DNA of 64,000 nucleotides from Gammaproteobacteria bacterium (GTDB lineage: Bacteria; Pseudomonadota; Gammaproteobacteria; SZUA-229). The stretch is taken from contig JAJDNP010000050.1 in NCBI GenBank assembly GCA_022340645.1, forward strand, positions 1-64,000. The letters run 5' to 3'. The notes below the pieces were generated by a model. The model was given only the letters and a program-made list of their open reading frames with translations, made no database searches and had not been told where the DNA came from. Below are positions 9,320-16,962 of the stretch, one piece after another; within the stretch, counting starts at the first letter, position 1; every line of letters starts with the position of its first letter. The translations under genes and the position numbers were made by a program.

Positions 9320-10023
9320 TTGTCTCTGGTATTAATCTGTTCTTGGGTATCGTCACTGATGATTTTTCCGTCCTGCATTTTTATCAGGCGTTTTGCATAT
9401 CGCATCACGCGTACGTCGTGAGTAGCGATAACAAAGGTAATGTTGTGGTGGTGGTTGAGTTCGACAAATAACTCCATCAGCTGGCTTGAGGACAGGGTGT
9501 CAAGGTTGGCAGTGGGCTCGTCTGCCAGTACCAGTGCGGGATGCCCGACAATGGCGCGCGCCACGGCTACCCGCTGCTGTTGACCACCGGAGAGCTGTGC
9601 CGGGCGGCGATTTTCCATACCTTGCAGGCCGACTTCTTTGAGGATTTTGAATGAACGCGATGCACGTTCCTTTGCCGGCACACCGCGCACCTGCATAACG
9701 AATTCAACATTTTCACGTGCGGTCAGCACCGGTATCAGGTTATATGATTGAAACACAAAGCCGATTTTATTCAGGCGCATGTCAGCCAGTGCGCCCTTGC
9801 CCAGCTGGTCGAGCCGGGTATTGCCAATCAGTATCTGACCGCTGTCAGGGGTATCGAGTCCGCCCATGGCATTGAGCAGCGTGGTTTTGCCGGAGCCGGA
9901 AGGGCCGGAGAGACAGACAAAATCGCCTTCTTCTATGGTGATGGAAACATTCTCCAGGCCGGTGATGATTTCATCGCCCTGCTGGAAGGTTTTGCACAGG
10001 TCTTTGCAGACGATAGCGGTCAT
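9316..10023 (-). CDS. ABC transporter ATPase, LolD/MacB-type
   Basis: The 235-residue protein is a complete nucleotide-binding subunit. Walker A is GPSGSGKTT near residue 40, the Q-loop is VFQSYNLIPVL, the signature is LSGGQQQR, Walker B is LVLADEP, and the H-loop is IATHD. The pattern NLIPVLTARENVEF is typical of the LolD/MacB/FtsE branch, which powers mechanotransmission rather than substrate passage through the membrane domain. It is separated from the upstream permease gene by 174 bases that contain a palindromic element. It pairs with the two FtsX-type permeases. The true lolCDE genes are expected elsewhere in the genome, so I give no symbol. Confidence 0.9.
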   Translation of the reverse strand: MTAIVCKDLCKTFQQGDEIITGLENVSITIEEGDFVCLSGPSGSGKTTLLNAMGGLDTPDSGQILIGNTRLDQLGKGALADMRLNKIGFVFQSYNLIPVLTARENVEFVMQVRGVPAKERASRSFKILKEVGLQGMENRRPAQLSGGQQQRVAVARAIVGHPALVLADEPTANLDTLSSSQLMELFVELNHHHNITFVIATHDVRVMRYAKRLIKMQDGKIISDDTQEQINTRDK

Positions 10024-10087
10024 TGTTTTATACCAGTAGAGTTAGTTATTGTCTTTATGCTTTGCTGTCCATTTAACTGTATCGGGT

Positions 10088-10189
10088 ATGGACTGGAAGC
10101 TTTGCCTGAGACACGCAATAAATACATCCATGTACGCTCGGATGCCGCATCCATGCGGCATACGGTCTCAGGCAAAGCTTCCAGTCCAT
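10088..10189 (-). repeat. Dispersed palindromic element family B, copy 1 (inside an operon)
   Basis: Arms 10088-10112 and 10165-10189 are a perfect 25-base inverted repeat (core CTGGAAGCTTTGCCTGAGAC). An inner palindrome, ATGCCGCAT / ATGCGGCAT, lies at 10142-10161. The reverse complement matches the element at 51018-51137. It occupies nearly the whole space between the second permease and the ATPase genes of one operon, so the polycistronic mRNA should carry a very stable hairpin there. Confidence 0.88.
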
Positions 10190-10197
10190 GTCTTTGC

Positions 10198-11445
10198 TCA
10201 CTCCTTACCCAATGCTTCAACAGGATCAAAACGCGCCGCGCGCCATGCCGGCAGGATGCTGGTCAACACGCCAAGAAAAATCACCACGGTATTGGCTAAC
10301 AGCATGTCATTCAGTTTGAGCGCGGGATATAAAATACTGCTGGATCCCATCATTTCCATGCCTTCGGCAACCGCGGATATATCGATACCATCCTGCAGCG
10401 GAATCACCGTGCCGATAGCCAGAACATTACCGGCCAGCAAACCAATAATTAACAGCAGCAAGGATTCAAGCAGAATCTGGTACAGGATCATACTCGGCCG
10501 CATGCCTAATGCCTGCATCAGGCCGATTTCATGCACGCGTTCGAATACGGCCATCACCAGGGTATTTACCAGCCCGAAGGACAGGGCAAGAAAAACGACA
10601 ATTATCCATACCAGCACGAAACCATCCATCATTTTCAGCATGCTGCTAAGGTAAGTATCAATCTGGTACCAGGGCAGGGTTTGCATATTCTTCCCCGCGG
10701 CTTTTTCAATAGCCGGATACCAGCTGCTGACATTACGGTAGTCTTCGCCGGTGATGGCGATTTCCGAAACCCTGTTTTTCATTTTGAGTAATGTCTGTAC
10801 AGTTTCAAGCCCGGTATAAACGTACCTTTCCTCAAGACTGGCCAGCTTCGCCTTATAGATACCAATGATACGAAAGCCGCGCTCGGCGATATTATTTTTC
10901 GGATCCTGGCTCATGATAACGACCCGTTTGCCCAGCCGTGTTTCCAGGCGTTCAGCCAGCCTGGCGCCGATAACCAGGCCGTCGTCGTTATTGTCGCTGA
11001 GAAAGCGGCCTTCGCTGATGCTGTCGAGACTAAAGCCGATCTTTACTTCGCTTTGCGGCTCTACACCGAGCAGGGTAACACCACGGCTGTCGCGCTCGCT
11101 GGAAATGACCGCCGGCACCCGAACGCGCTGTGTCCAGGCTTTCACGGTGTCACTCTGCAATGCCTTCAATAAATTTTTATCCGGCGCCGGGATGCTGTTA
11201 TTAATGCTCGGATCATCACGGTAAGCCCGATTGTGTATCTGCACTTCACCCGGCAGGTTACGAATGCCATTGTGCAGCATATCATCGACCATGCCACGCA
11301 TCAGCGCGGTCATAAATATCATCGCCCACACGCCCACGGTAATGGCAGCCAGCATGATCACAGTACGGCGGTGATTACGCCACAGGTTGCGCCATGCCAG
11401 GGTTAACATGGCTATAAAAGCTAACTTCTGCTGCCTGGATCTCAT
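10198..11445 (-). CDS. ABC transporter permease, FtsX/LolCE-type (second of two)
   Basis: The 415-residue protein has the MacB/LolC layout. One N-terminal membrane helix follows the motif LTLAWRNLWRNHRRT, a periplasmic domain spans about residues 55-270, and three C-terminal helices include FGLVNTLVMAVFERVHEIGL and end PAWRAARFDPVEALGKE, the classic FtsX family ending. It is a paralogue of the neighbouring permease; the same spot reads VQIHNRAYRDDP here and MQVQHRGYNDNP there. The two probably form a heterodimer as LolC and LolE do. No Shine-Dalgarno sequence precedes ATG 11445, and an internal Met at residue 13 would give a start like that of its paralogue, so the start is uncertain. Confidence 0.88.
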   Translation of the reverse strand: MRSRQQKLAFIAMLTLAWRNLWRNHRRTVIMLAAITVGVWAMIFMTALMRGMVDDMLHNGIRNLPGEVQIHNRAYRDDPSINNSIPAPDKNLLKALQSDTVKAWTQRVRVPAVISSERDSRGVTLLGVEPQSEVKIGFSLDSISEGRFLSDNNDDGLVIGARLAERLETRLGKRVVIMSQDPKNNIAERGFRIIGIYKAKLASLEERYVYTGLETVQTLLKMKNRVSEIAITGEDYRNVSSWYPAIEKAAGKNMQTLPWYQIDTYLSSMLKMMDGFVLVWIIVVFLALSFGLVNTLVMAVFERVHEIGLMQALGMRPSMILYQILLESLLLLIIGLLAGNVLAIGTVIPLQDGIDISAVAEGMEMMGSSSILYPALKLNDMLLANTVVIFLGVLTSILPAWRAARFDPVEALGKE

Positions 11446-11458
11446 TATAGTATAGGTA

Positions 11459-12724
11459 TCATACCGCTCTCATCGCGCTGACCGGCTGCAGAAAAAGCAG
11501 CCGCAGGGAGGGATAAAGCGACGCCAGCAGACTGAAGATAAAGACGACACCGGGGCCGAGAAAAATCGACAGCAGTGACAGGCTGGGATACATCCGGTCA
11601 GGCAGGTTAAAACGTACAGCCATTTCTTCCATGCCGGGGTAGGAAAAGCCGACGATACTGAGGTAATACGCAAGCAGAGTGCCAAGCGCCGTGCCGAGGA
11701 CAAGGCCGAGACCGGACATGAGAAACGTTTCAGTGAAAACCAGGGTACTGAGCCTTGATGGTTTCAGACCAAGCGCCATCATAGTGCCGAACTCGCGTGT
11801 ACGTTCCAGTACGGACATGAGCTGGGTGTTTAATACGCTGAATGCCACCAGGATTATCAGTACCGCGTACATAAACCAGGCGCTGGTCATGTCTGCCTGT
11901 ATCGCCTGTTTCAGGCCGGGCTGCAACTGGTTCCAGTCAAGCACTGTCAGCTCTTTTCGGTCTGAAATAATATGACTTACCTGCTTTTTCAGCGCTGTTA
12001 CCTGCGTCAGGTCACTGGCGTTGATGACAATATTATGGCCCTGGTCGCCCATGCTGAACAAGGACTGAAAGTAAGCGAGAGGCAGCTGGGCCATGGAACG
12101 GTCAATATCAATAATGCCTGATTCAAAGATACCGGCAACGGTAACAACGCCTGCGGCAAATGAGCCATCTCGTCCGCTGCCAAGCAGGGTCAGCTCGTCA
12201 CCGATAACAACACGCAGGTTACGCGCGAGTACGCTGCCGATAATAATTTCTTCGGCGTTGCTATCGGTAAAGTATTTTCCTTTTATTATCAGCCCGGGCA
12301 GGGTTGAGACGTTTGCTTCGAACTGCGGCTCAATGCCAATAATCTGCAGCCCGTAGGAGCGCTGTTTGCTCGAGGTCATGGCGAATGCAACACCGCGGGC
12401 GGCAACCATATCAGTGCCCAGCTGCTTACGTATCTTGCTGGCCAGCGGGATGATACCTTCGATGCTGGTGCGGATTTTTGGGTTGTCGTTATATCCCCGG
12501 TGCTGCACCTGCATATGTCCGGTATAGGATTTAAGCGTATTGTCTATCATCATGCGGTAGCTGCCGAACTGCAGGGATATTAAAAACACCAGCAGCAGGT
12601 TTGAGAAAATCATTGCACCCACCGTCAGCCAGGTGCGGCGTTTGTGGCGCCACAGATTACGCCATGCCATACGTAGACCGATATGCAGGCTCATATTGGG
12701 GGCGATATTCAGACTGGCCTTCAC
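11459..12724 (-). CDS. ABC transporter permease, FtsX/LolCE-type (first of two)
   Basis: The 421-residue membrane protein has an N-terminal helix after MAWRNLWRHKRRTWL, a periplasmic MacB-like domain at about residues 55-280, and three C-terminal helices with VLNTQLMSVLERTREFG and a PSLRLLFLQPVSAMRAV ending. The start overlaps the stop of the LolA-like gene by four bases, so it is translationally coupled to it. With the second permease and the LolD-type ATPase it forms a complete transporter of the lipoprotein-release or MacB type. The presence of a LolA-like partner, and not a membrane fusion protein, favours a Lol-like lipid or lipoprotein substrate. That is inference. Confidence 0.88.
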   Translation of the reverse strand: MKASLNIAPNMSLHIGLRMAWRNLWRHKRRTWLTVGAMIFSNLLLVFLISLQFGSYRMMIDNTLKSYTGHMQVQHRGYNDNPKIRTSIEGIIPLASKIRKQLGTDMVAARGVAFAMTSSKQRSYGLQIIGIEPQFEANVSTLPGLIIKGKYFTDSNAEEIIIGSVLARNLRVVIGDELTLLGSGRDGSFAAGVVTVAGIFESGIIDIDRSMAQLPLAYFQSLFSMGDQGHNIVINASDLTQVTALKKQVSHIISDRKELTVLDWNQLQPGLKQAIQADMTSAWFMYAVLIILVAFSVLNTQLMSVLERTREFGTMMALGLKPSRLSTLVFTETFLMSGLGLVLGTALGTLLAYYLSIVGFSYPGMEEMAVRFNLPDRMYPSLSLLSIFLGPGVVFIFSLLASLYPSLRLLFLQPVSAMRAV

Positions 12725-13470
12725 TGCCGCGGATTTCTCAGGTTGGACAGGGTGAACAGGCTGTCGTCAATGTTGATATTGAACTGGATTTTCTGTACCG
12801 ACATTTCGGTCCACTCTTCGGCTGTTTCTTGTTTGCTCATACGCACGATGCTGGCCACGGTGCGTCCGCCCATCATTTTAATTTCCCTGGCTTTCATGGT
12901 TTTGACCAGGATGCCGTCCTGGTCCCAGAACTGCTGTTCCAGTAGCACGTAATCATCCCTGATGACAAGGATTTCCTTGCCCCAGACAATGGCGGCATCT
13001 TCATGCGGTACTGACTGGATCAGGTAAACCATGTGGCCGTCCTGTTGCCGCGTTTCCAGCAGTGTGTGATCGTACTGGTCGACGATATCAGTGGACTTGC
13101 TGATATCCTTGTTGGAAAAGTCGCTGCCCATCCAGCTCTGGTTCATCATTGAAGAGGGCACCTTGATAATACGGTTAATTTTCGGCGAAAAAGTCCACAT
13201 ATTATTATCTTTGGTCAGGGTGCCATTGCCTGCATCTTTTTTCGGTTCGGTGATGCGTACCAGCGTGGTTTTATCACCCCGGGTCCAGCAGACCATTGAC
13301 ATGCTGCGCTGCCAGTCAGGCCGGTGTATGGTCATGGTTATTTCCGAATATGAAGTCGTGCCGCGCCAGTGGTTCATCGCCTGAATGATCAGGTCTCGCG
13401 GTTCGGGTGTTGTTGCCAGTGCCAGTGGTGAAACAAGGCAGACTGTTAAAACTGCAATAAAGCGTTGCAT
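12721..13470 (-). CDS. Outer membrane lipoprotein-sorting protein, LolA-like (PF17131 type)
   Basis: The 249-residue protein has a cleavable signal peptide (MQRFIAVLTVCLVSPLALAT). The mature part matches the LolA-like fold used to carry hydrophobic cargo through the periplasm: MNHWRGTTSYSEITMTIHRP, TLVRITEPKKDAGNGTL, NMWTFSPKINRIIKVPSSMM, SWMGSDFSN, and a final strand with KIQFNINIDDSLFTLSNL. These are hallmarks of proteins usually annotated as outer membrane lipoprotein-sorting protein, which are not classical LolA. It is the first gene of the operon. The upstream region contains TATAAA on the minus strand, 15 bases from TTGTTC (13503-13529), a weak promoter candidate. Confidence 0.88.
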   Translation of the reverse strand: MQRFIAVLTVCLVSPLALATTPEPRDLIIQAMNHWRGTTSYSEITMTIHRPDWQRSMSMVCWTRGDKTTLVRITEPKKDAGNGTLTKDNNMWTFSPKINRIIKVPSSMMNQSWMGSDFSNKDISKSTDIVDQYDHTLLETRQQDGHMVYLIQSVPHEDAAIVWGKEILVIRDDYVLLEQQFWDQDGILVKTMKAREIKMMGGRTVASIVRMSKQETAEEWTEMSVQKIQFNINIDDSLFTLSNLRNPRQ

Positions 13471-13787
13471 TGATATTCCTGAATAAATCAGTTTATTCGC
13501 AGTTTATACACGTGTGATGTGTAGAACAACTTTACACGGGTTTTTTATTATTTTCATGCAGAGGCTAAAGATGCAGGGATTTATTGCCCGGGACGTTAGT
13601 GAAAACCATCACTTTAGTGTAAGGCATCAGCAATGACACCTATCTGCAGACTTTAGCTATACCTGTTTTAATAAAGAGTAATTGATACTCTGGCAAAGAA
13701 AGACTCCAGGGTTTTGGATATTTTTCCTGGTGACTATTACATCGCGCAATCCTGCGCGCTACCCTGCGGGCCGCACTGCGTGCGTTC

Positions 13788-13824
13788 AAAATACTCCCGG
13801 CATTTTGGTGCGGCTTTGCGAGAT
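13788..13824 (+). repeat. Dispersed repeat family G, partial copy
   Basis: The core CTCCCGGCATTTTGGTGC and GGCTTTGCGAGATA matches the reverse complement of the palindrome at 16554-16606 (CTCCCGGCATTATTGTGC, GCCTTTGCGAGA). Only one arm of the palindrome is kept here. Confidence 0.6.
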
Positions 13825-14416
13825 AAAATGAATTAAGGTAGCAAGGATGATTTTCAGTCCAGAGTCGTTGAGTTATATGAATCGCGAGGAAAACAGTGCA
13901 AGAGAGGAATAACACTTGTATAACAGCATATAGTTGTTCCTTTGTCATTGCGAGCGATAGCGCGGCAAGCTGTTAACATAACTCTGCCGCGAGGAGATTA
14001 TGAGTTACATCCATGTATCACCTTTGGGCCGCAAAAAGCGTGTTGATATTTTCCTGGGAAATTAGTGCTTCGTTCCATGCAATGGCGGGATTTTTTTACT
14101 TAACTAATCATCATTAAATCCGAACCCATACAACAGAAAGCGATTGATACGGTTCGTCCCTCACCGCGTCCAGCATAGAAATTATTAATACGAATGAATC
14201 CCTGCGCCTCTGTGTCTTTGCGGTTAAATAAAACTTTATATTATTATAGTTTAATGTTTTTAGTCATCGAAAACCGTGTCAGATAGCTATGTTCCCTGGT
14301 TCTGTTTTTCGAGCAATTATCAGGAACGGTGCTGGTGTAAAGAAGTGTGGGAGAAAGAAACAGTGAGATTAAGTATACTGTTCCCATAATGCTAAATAAA
14401 GTATGCGTTGCCATAA

Positions 14417-14459
14417 TGAATGGGGCCGGTGACAAATAATTTGTCACCGGCCCCATTCA
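14417..14459. repeat. Perfect 21-bp inverted repeat with 1-base loop
   Basis: Arms 14417-14437 and 14439-14459 are exact reverse complements around a single A (core GGGGCCGGTGACAAAT). The palindrome lies 77 bases past the porin stop codon. It lacks a clear T-run, so a role as rho-independent terminator for the porin is possible but not shown. It could equally be a mobile palindromic unit. Confidence 0.9.
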
Positions 14460-14536
14460 CTTACGAACAAGGATTGCTCTGGAAACCTGTCTCGACCCAT
14501 GTCGATATCAGAGCCAGATGTCCGTGCGATGCCTGC

Positions 14537-15583
14537 CTAGAACTTGAACTGGCCGTGAACACCAATCATGTCCACCGATTTAGATCCAGTTGTCCCAGGA
14601 TCATCCGACTGGTAGTCGACAGCGAGCATCACACCTTTTGCGGCCTCAAACTCGATGCCTGCAATGGTAAGGGTATGGTCGTTACCGGTGTCCATCTCGT
14701 CCATCGAGTCGTAACGGGCGAAGATTGTAGTCTTGGGGCCCATCGCCGGCACTTTGATATTAGCCAGTACGTTGTAACCTGTGCCGTCCTTGAATTTGGC
14801 CGTGGTTCCCGTCGTTTTGGCATAGTCGCCGTCGTCGGCCTCCAGGTACTGGCCACCGATCATGAATGCGTCATTCTCCCACCAGGCATAAATTTCCGCG
14901 CGGGTCGGATCGTAGCCGGTAATGCCGCTACGGTCTGTCTCGGAATGGCCAAATACGCCTATGTGCGCGCCGGCACCATGCCATTCGGCCCTGCCCATGA
15001 GCGCATAGCCGGCGCCGTCGGTGGTATGGGTGTAACCCTCGCCGTTCATCACCGATACGTAATAGTCGAAACTATTGCCGCCTTTGCCCAGCGCGCTGAC
15101 ACCGAGGTCAGAGGAGGTTTGCGCGCCATAGTAGTCGGAGAAAGTCTTTTGTACGTAACGATGTCCCCACATTTCGGTCTGAATATAGTCCACCAGCGGG
15201 GTATGGTTCTGACCGACCTTGATTTTGAAGGCATCGCTGTACTTGTGCTGCCAGTAGGCATACTTGACGAATACCTGGCCGTCGGGCGCTTTCTGGTCAA
15301 GGGTGATGCGGACCATATCTTCTTTAGTGAGTTTGCCGCGGACCTCGAAGTAGGCGCGATCGAAATGGAAGCCGCTGGCTGCATCGTCGGCTGCCGAGGT
15401 AGATTTACCGTCCACCGAGACCCAGTTGGCGAATACTTTGCCGTTGACTTCCAGATTATCGTTGACCTTGATGGCGTAAGCGGGTGTGGCCGCCAGCAAC
15501 CCCGCTGCCAGGCTTGCTACAGCTGTGGCGATCGCAGTTTTGCGAATAGTCATATTCTCTCTCGCAAGTTTACTTATATGCAT
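14537..15583 (-). CDS. Outer membrane porin
   Basis: The 348-residue protein has a signal peptide ending in AGLLAATPAYA and then antiparallel strands rich in alternating aromatic residues. It ends in IGVHGQFKF, with the terminal Phe that marks barrel proteins. Acidic and Gly-rich loops are short, as in 14-16 strand general or anion porins. Motifs FHFDRAYFEVRGKL and KIKVGQNHTPLVDYIQ resemble phosphate-selective or uncharacterised gammaproteobacterial porins. Two starts are possible. ATG 15583 has GAGG 8 bases upstream; ATG 15553 begins MTIRKTAIATAV, a cleaner signal peptide, with GAGAG very close. I kept the longer frame. It is monocistronic; the ion selectivity is unknown. Confidence 0.82.
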   Translation of the reverse strand: MHISKLARENMTIRKTAIATAVASLAAGLLAATPAYAIKVNDNLEVNGKVFANWVSVDGKSTSAADDAASGFHFDRAYFEVRGKLTKEDMVRITLDQKAPDGQVFVKYAYWQHKYSDAFKIKVGQNHTPLVDYIQTEMWGHRYVQKTFSDYYGAQTSSDLGVSALGKGGNSFDYYVSVMNGEGYTHTTDGAGYALMGRAEWHGAGAHIGVFGHSETDRSGITGYDPTRAEIYAWWENDAFMIGGQYLEADDGDYAKTTGTTAKFKDGTGYNVLANIKVPAMGPKTTIFARYDSMDEMDTGNDHTLTIAGIEFEAAKGVMLAVDYQSDDPGTTGSKSVDMIGVHGQFKF

Positions 15584-16101
15584 TATTGTTTTCCTCAGAT
15601 TATTGATAGACTCGTATTATTGATAAAAATAAACCAGGCCCTGGCCTGGATGGTAATTCAGCCCGCAAATACGCAGGTACAAATCAGCGCAGTCAAACCC
15701 GGTTCATATGTACCAGTCAGTCCGCTTTGAAACACGCGTAAATTACCTTTGAAATATTTCAGAAATATGATCGATATATGAAAGAACTGTGACATTCATA
15801 GTTACAGGCGACGGGTATATAGACAGTCACCGTTTAGGAAGGACAATAAAGCCATGTCATATTGTTACAGATAGAATCTATTGTTTGAGTGATATATATA
15901 AGAATGATATACATTAATTAACAGTGAATCCCTGCGTCTACGCGCCGCCGCGGTAAAAGAAAAAAATCTCTTTGCTCTCTGTGGCTATAGCAGGCATCCT
16001 GCATTGCACCCTGGGGCCAGTTAAAAGCCGCTCAAATTTAATCCCGTCAAATTTGTCTGTGGTTTAATGCTTTTAATTTTTAAATTTTCTTACCTTTCGC
16101 A
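15584..16101. other. Intergenic region upstream of porin and rnpB
   Basis: This AT-rich stretch of about 500 bases separates the divergent porin and rnpB genes. It should hold the porin promoter, but I could not single one out. A segment near 15927 (GAATCCCTGCGTCTACGCG) resembles one near 14194, so degraded repeat material is present. I see no coding frame. Confidence 0.5.
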
Positions 16102-16110
16102 TGTTAAAAT
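16102..16110 (+). promoter_or_regulatory. Extended -10 promoter of rnpB
   Basis: TGTTAAAAT contains TAAAAT (five of six matches to the -10 consensus) preceded by TG at the extended -10 position. It ends 7 bases before the predicted RNA start at 16118. No good -35 box is seen at the right distance, which fits an extended -10 promoter. Confidence 0.55.
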
Positions 16111-16117
16111 CCCGTCT

Positions 16118-16479
16118 GGGAGTTGGCCAGGCAATCGCGCCAGGTAATCTACGGATTATCCGGGGAGGAAAGTCCGGGCTCCACAGGACAGAGTGCCAGG
16201 TAATACCTGGGGGGCGTGAGCCTACGGAAAGTGCCGCAGAAAATATACCGCCGGTAGCTGATCTGATCAGGTGCCGGTAAGGGTGAAATGGTGCGGTAAG
16301 AGCGCACCGCGTATCTGGTAACAGGTGCGGCAGGGTAAACCCCACTCGGAGCAAGACCAAATAGGGGAACATAATGCGTGGTCCGCGCTGTTCCCGGGTA
16401 GGTTGCTTGAGGTACATGGTGACATGTTATCCAGATGAATGATTGCCCTCGACAGAACCCGGCTTATCGGCTGACTCCC
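16118..16479 (+). ncRNA. rnpB: RNase P RNA, bacterial type A
   Basis: This is the catalytic RNA that matures tRNA 5' ends. Universal blocks appear in the expected order: GAGGAAAGTCCGGGCTCCAC (16165-16184), ACAGAGTGCC, GGGTGAAA, GGTAAGAGCGCACCGCG, GGTAACAGG, GGCAGGGTAAACCCCAC, GAGCAAGACCAAATAGGG, GGGTAGGTTGCTTGAG, AGATGAATGATTGCC, then ACAGAACCCGGCTTA and a GGCTGACTCCC end. The 5' GGGAGTTGGCC pairs with the 3' end to form helix P1, which fixes both ends. Length is about 362 bases, normal for type A. Its position just upstream of mraZ is common in Gammaproteobacteria. Open frames through it are artefacts. Confidence 0.97.
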
Positions 16480-16490
16480 GTTTTTATTTT
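16461..16490 (+). terminator. rnpB 3' end and T-rich terminator
   Basis: The closing strand of helix P1 (GACTCCC) is followed directly by GTTTTTATTTT, a T-rich tract suited to rho-independent termination or 3' processing of RNase P RNA. Confidence 0.6.
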
Positions 16491-16553
16491 CTCCATCCGT
16501 AAATGGTAACTGTCCTCCTTTTACATAACAGTTAGCATATAAGTATTTTATGC

Positions 16554-16606
16554 TCTCGCAAAGGCGCACAATAATGCCGGGAGCATTTTAGTACGCCTTT
16601 GCGAGA
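16554..16606. repeat. Palindromic repeat family G
   Basis: Arms 16554-16566 and 16594-16606 (TCTCGCAAAGGCG and its complement) are a perfect 13-base inverted repeat, with an inner AATGC/GCATT hairpin. Part of it recurs at 13788-13824. It lies in the 480-base gap between rnpB and mraZ, which otherwise shows only the mra promoter. Confidence 0.75.
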
Positions 16607-16835
16607 TATACGTAATTCAACAACCTGCCAAAGTGGTTGGGGCGTATTGATTGCCCTGAAAGATAAATGGCTTACCTCTCAGAATCGATCTTCAGAGTTA
16701 AAGTAAATCATTAGAATTTACAATCAAGTCAATGATTTAAAAGCATATCCTGTATCTATCTTTAACCAATATCCTGTATTTCTTGTAAGTCGCTGTCACA
16801 TATAGAAATTTTTGTGACCGAAGGCACAAAAATGC

Positions 16836-16864
16836 TTGCATTAGGCGTGCAAAATACCTATAGT
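16836..16864 (+). promoter_or_regulatory. Candidate mra (dcw cluster) promoter
   Basis: TTGCAT (16836-16841) and TATAGT (16859-16864) are separated by exactly 17 bases, a strong sigma-70 type pair. Transcription would start near 16871, directly before three MraZ boxes and about 90 bases before mraZ. It should drive the first part of the dcw cluster. Confidence 0.7.
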
Positions 16865-16872
16865 GTCATTAT

Positions 16873-16897
16873 GTGGTGAAAAGTGGGGAATTGTGGC
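16873..16897 (+). promoter_or_regulatory. MraZ operator: three 10-bp-spaced boxes
   Basis: GTGGT, GTGGG and GTGGC begin at 16873, 16883 and 16893, in direct orientation with an exact 10-base period. MraZ of other bacteria binds tandem TGGGN boxes separated by 5 bases just downstream of its own promoter. The position here, just after the predicted start site and before mraZ, fits autorepression of the cluster. Confidence 0.75.
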
Positions 16898-16962
16898 TCA
16901 AGTCATAAGTTTTGTCCGTGGATATCCCCGGTTTCAGATAACAGGAAACAATAAGAATAAGA

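Larger units (their letters stand above)
13471..14536. other. Gene-free region with repeat debris
   Basis: About 1.07 kb lies between the export operon start and the 3' end of the porin gene. A minus-strand open frame of 102 codons (13640-13948) has no coding character: its middle is Arg/Ala-rich repeat sequence, and I reject it. I see a family G repeat fragment at 13788-13824, a common dispersed motif beginning GTCATTGCGAGCGATAGCGC at 13944, a segment like CTCTGTGTCTTTGCGG near 14205 and a perfect palindrome at 14417-14459. No tRNA or structured RNA was recognised. Confidence 0.6.

Noticed and set aside
10020-10229. Minus-strand frame of 69 codons in the gap between permease and ATPase
   Set aside because: It runs through both arms of the family B palindrome, and its residues repeat (GLEALPET and SGKASSPY) as a result of the repeat; no start site supports it.
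13640-13948. Minus-strand frame of 102 codons
   Set aside because: It lies in repeat debris, has an Arg/Ala-rich centre from repeat sequence, no family resemblance and no ribosome site.
14420-15730. Long plus-strand open frame (436 codons) across the porin
   Set aside because: It is the antisense shadow of the porin gene, which has a signal peptide, barrel pattern and terminal Phe on the minus strand.
16073-16417. Minus-strand frame over rnpB
   Set aside because: The region is RNase P RNA with all conserved blocks; a protein there is not credible.
16822-16840. GGCAC...CTTGC segment as a sigma-54 site upstream of mraZ
   Set aside because: Spacing between GG and GC is not 10, and a good sigma-70 promoter with MraZ boxes overlaps it.
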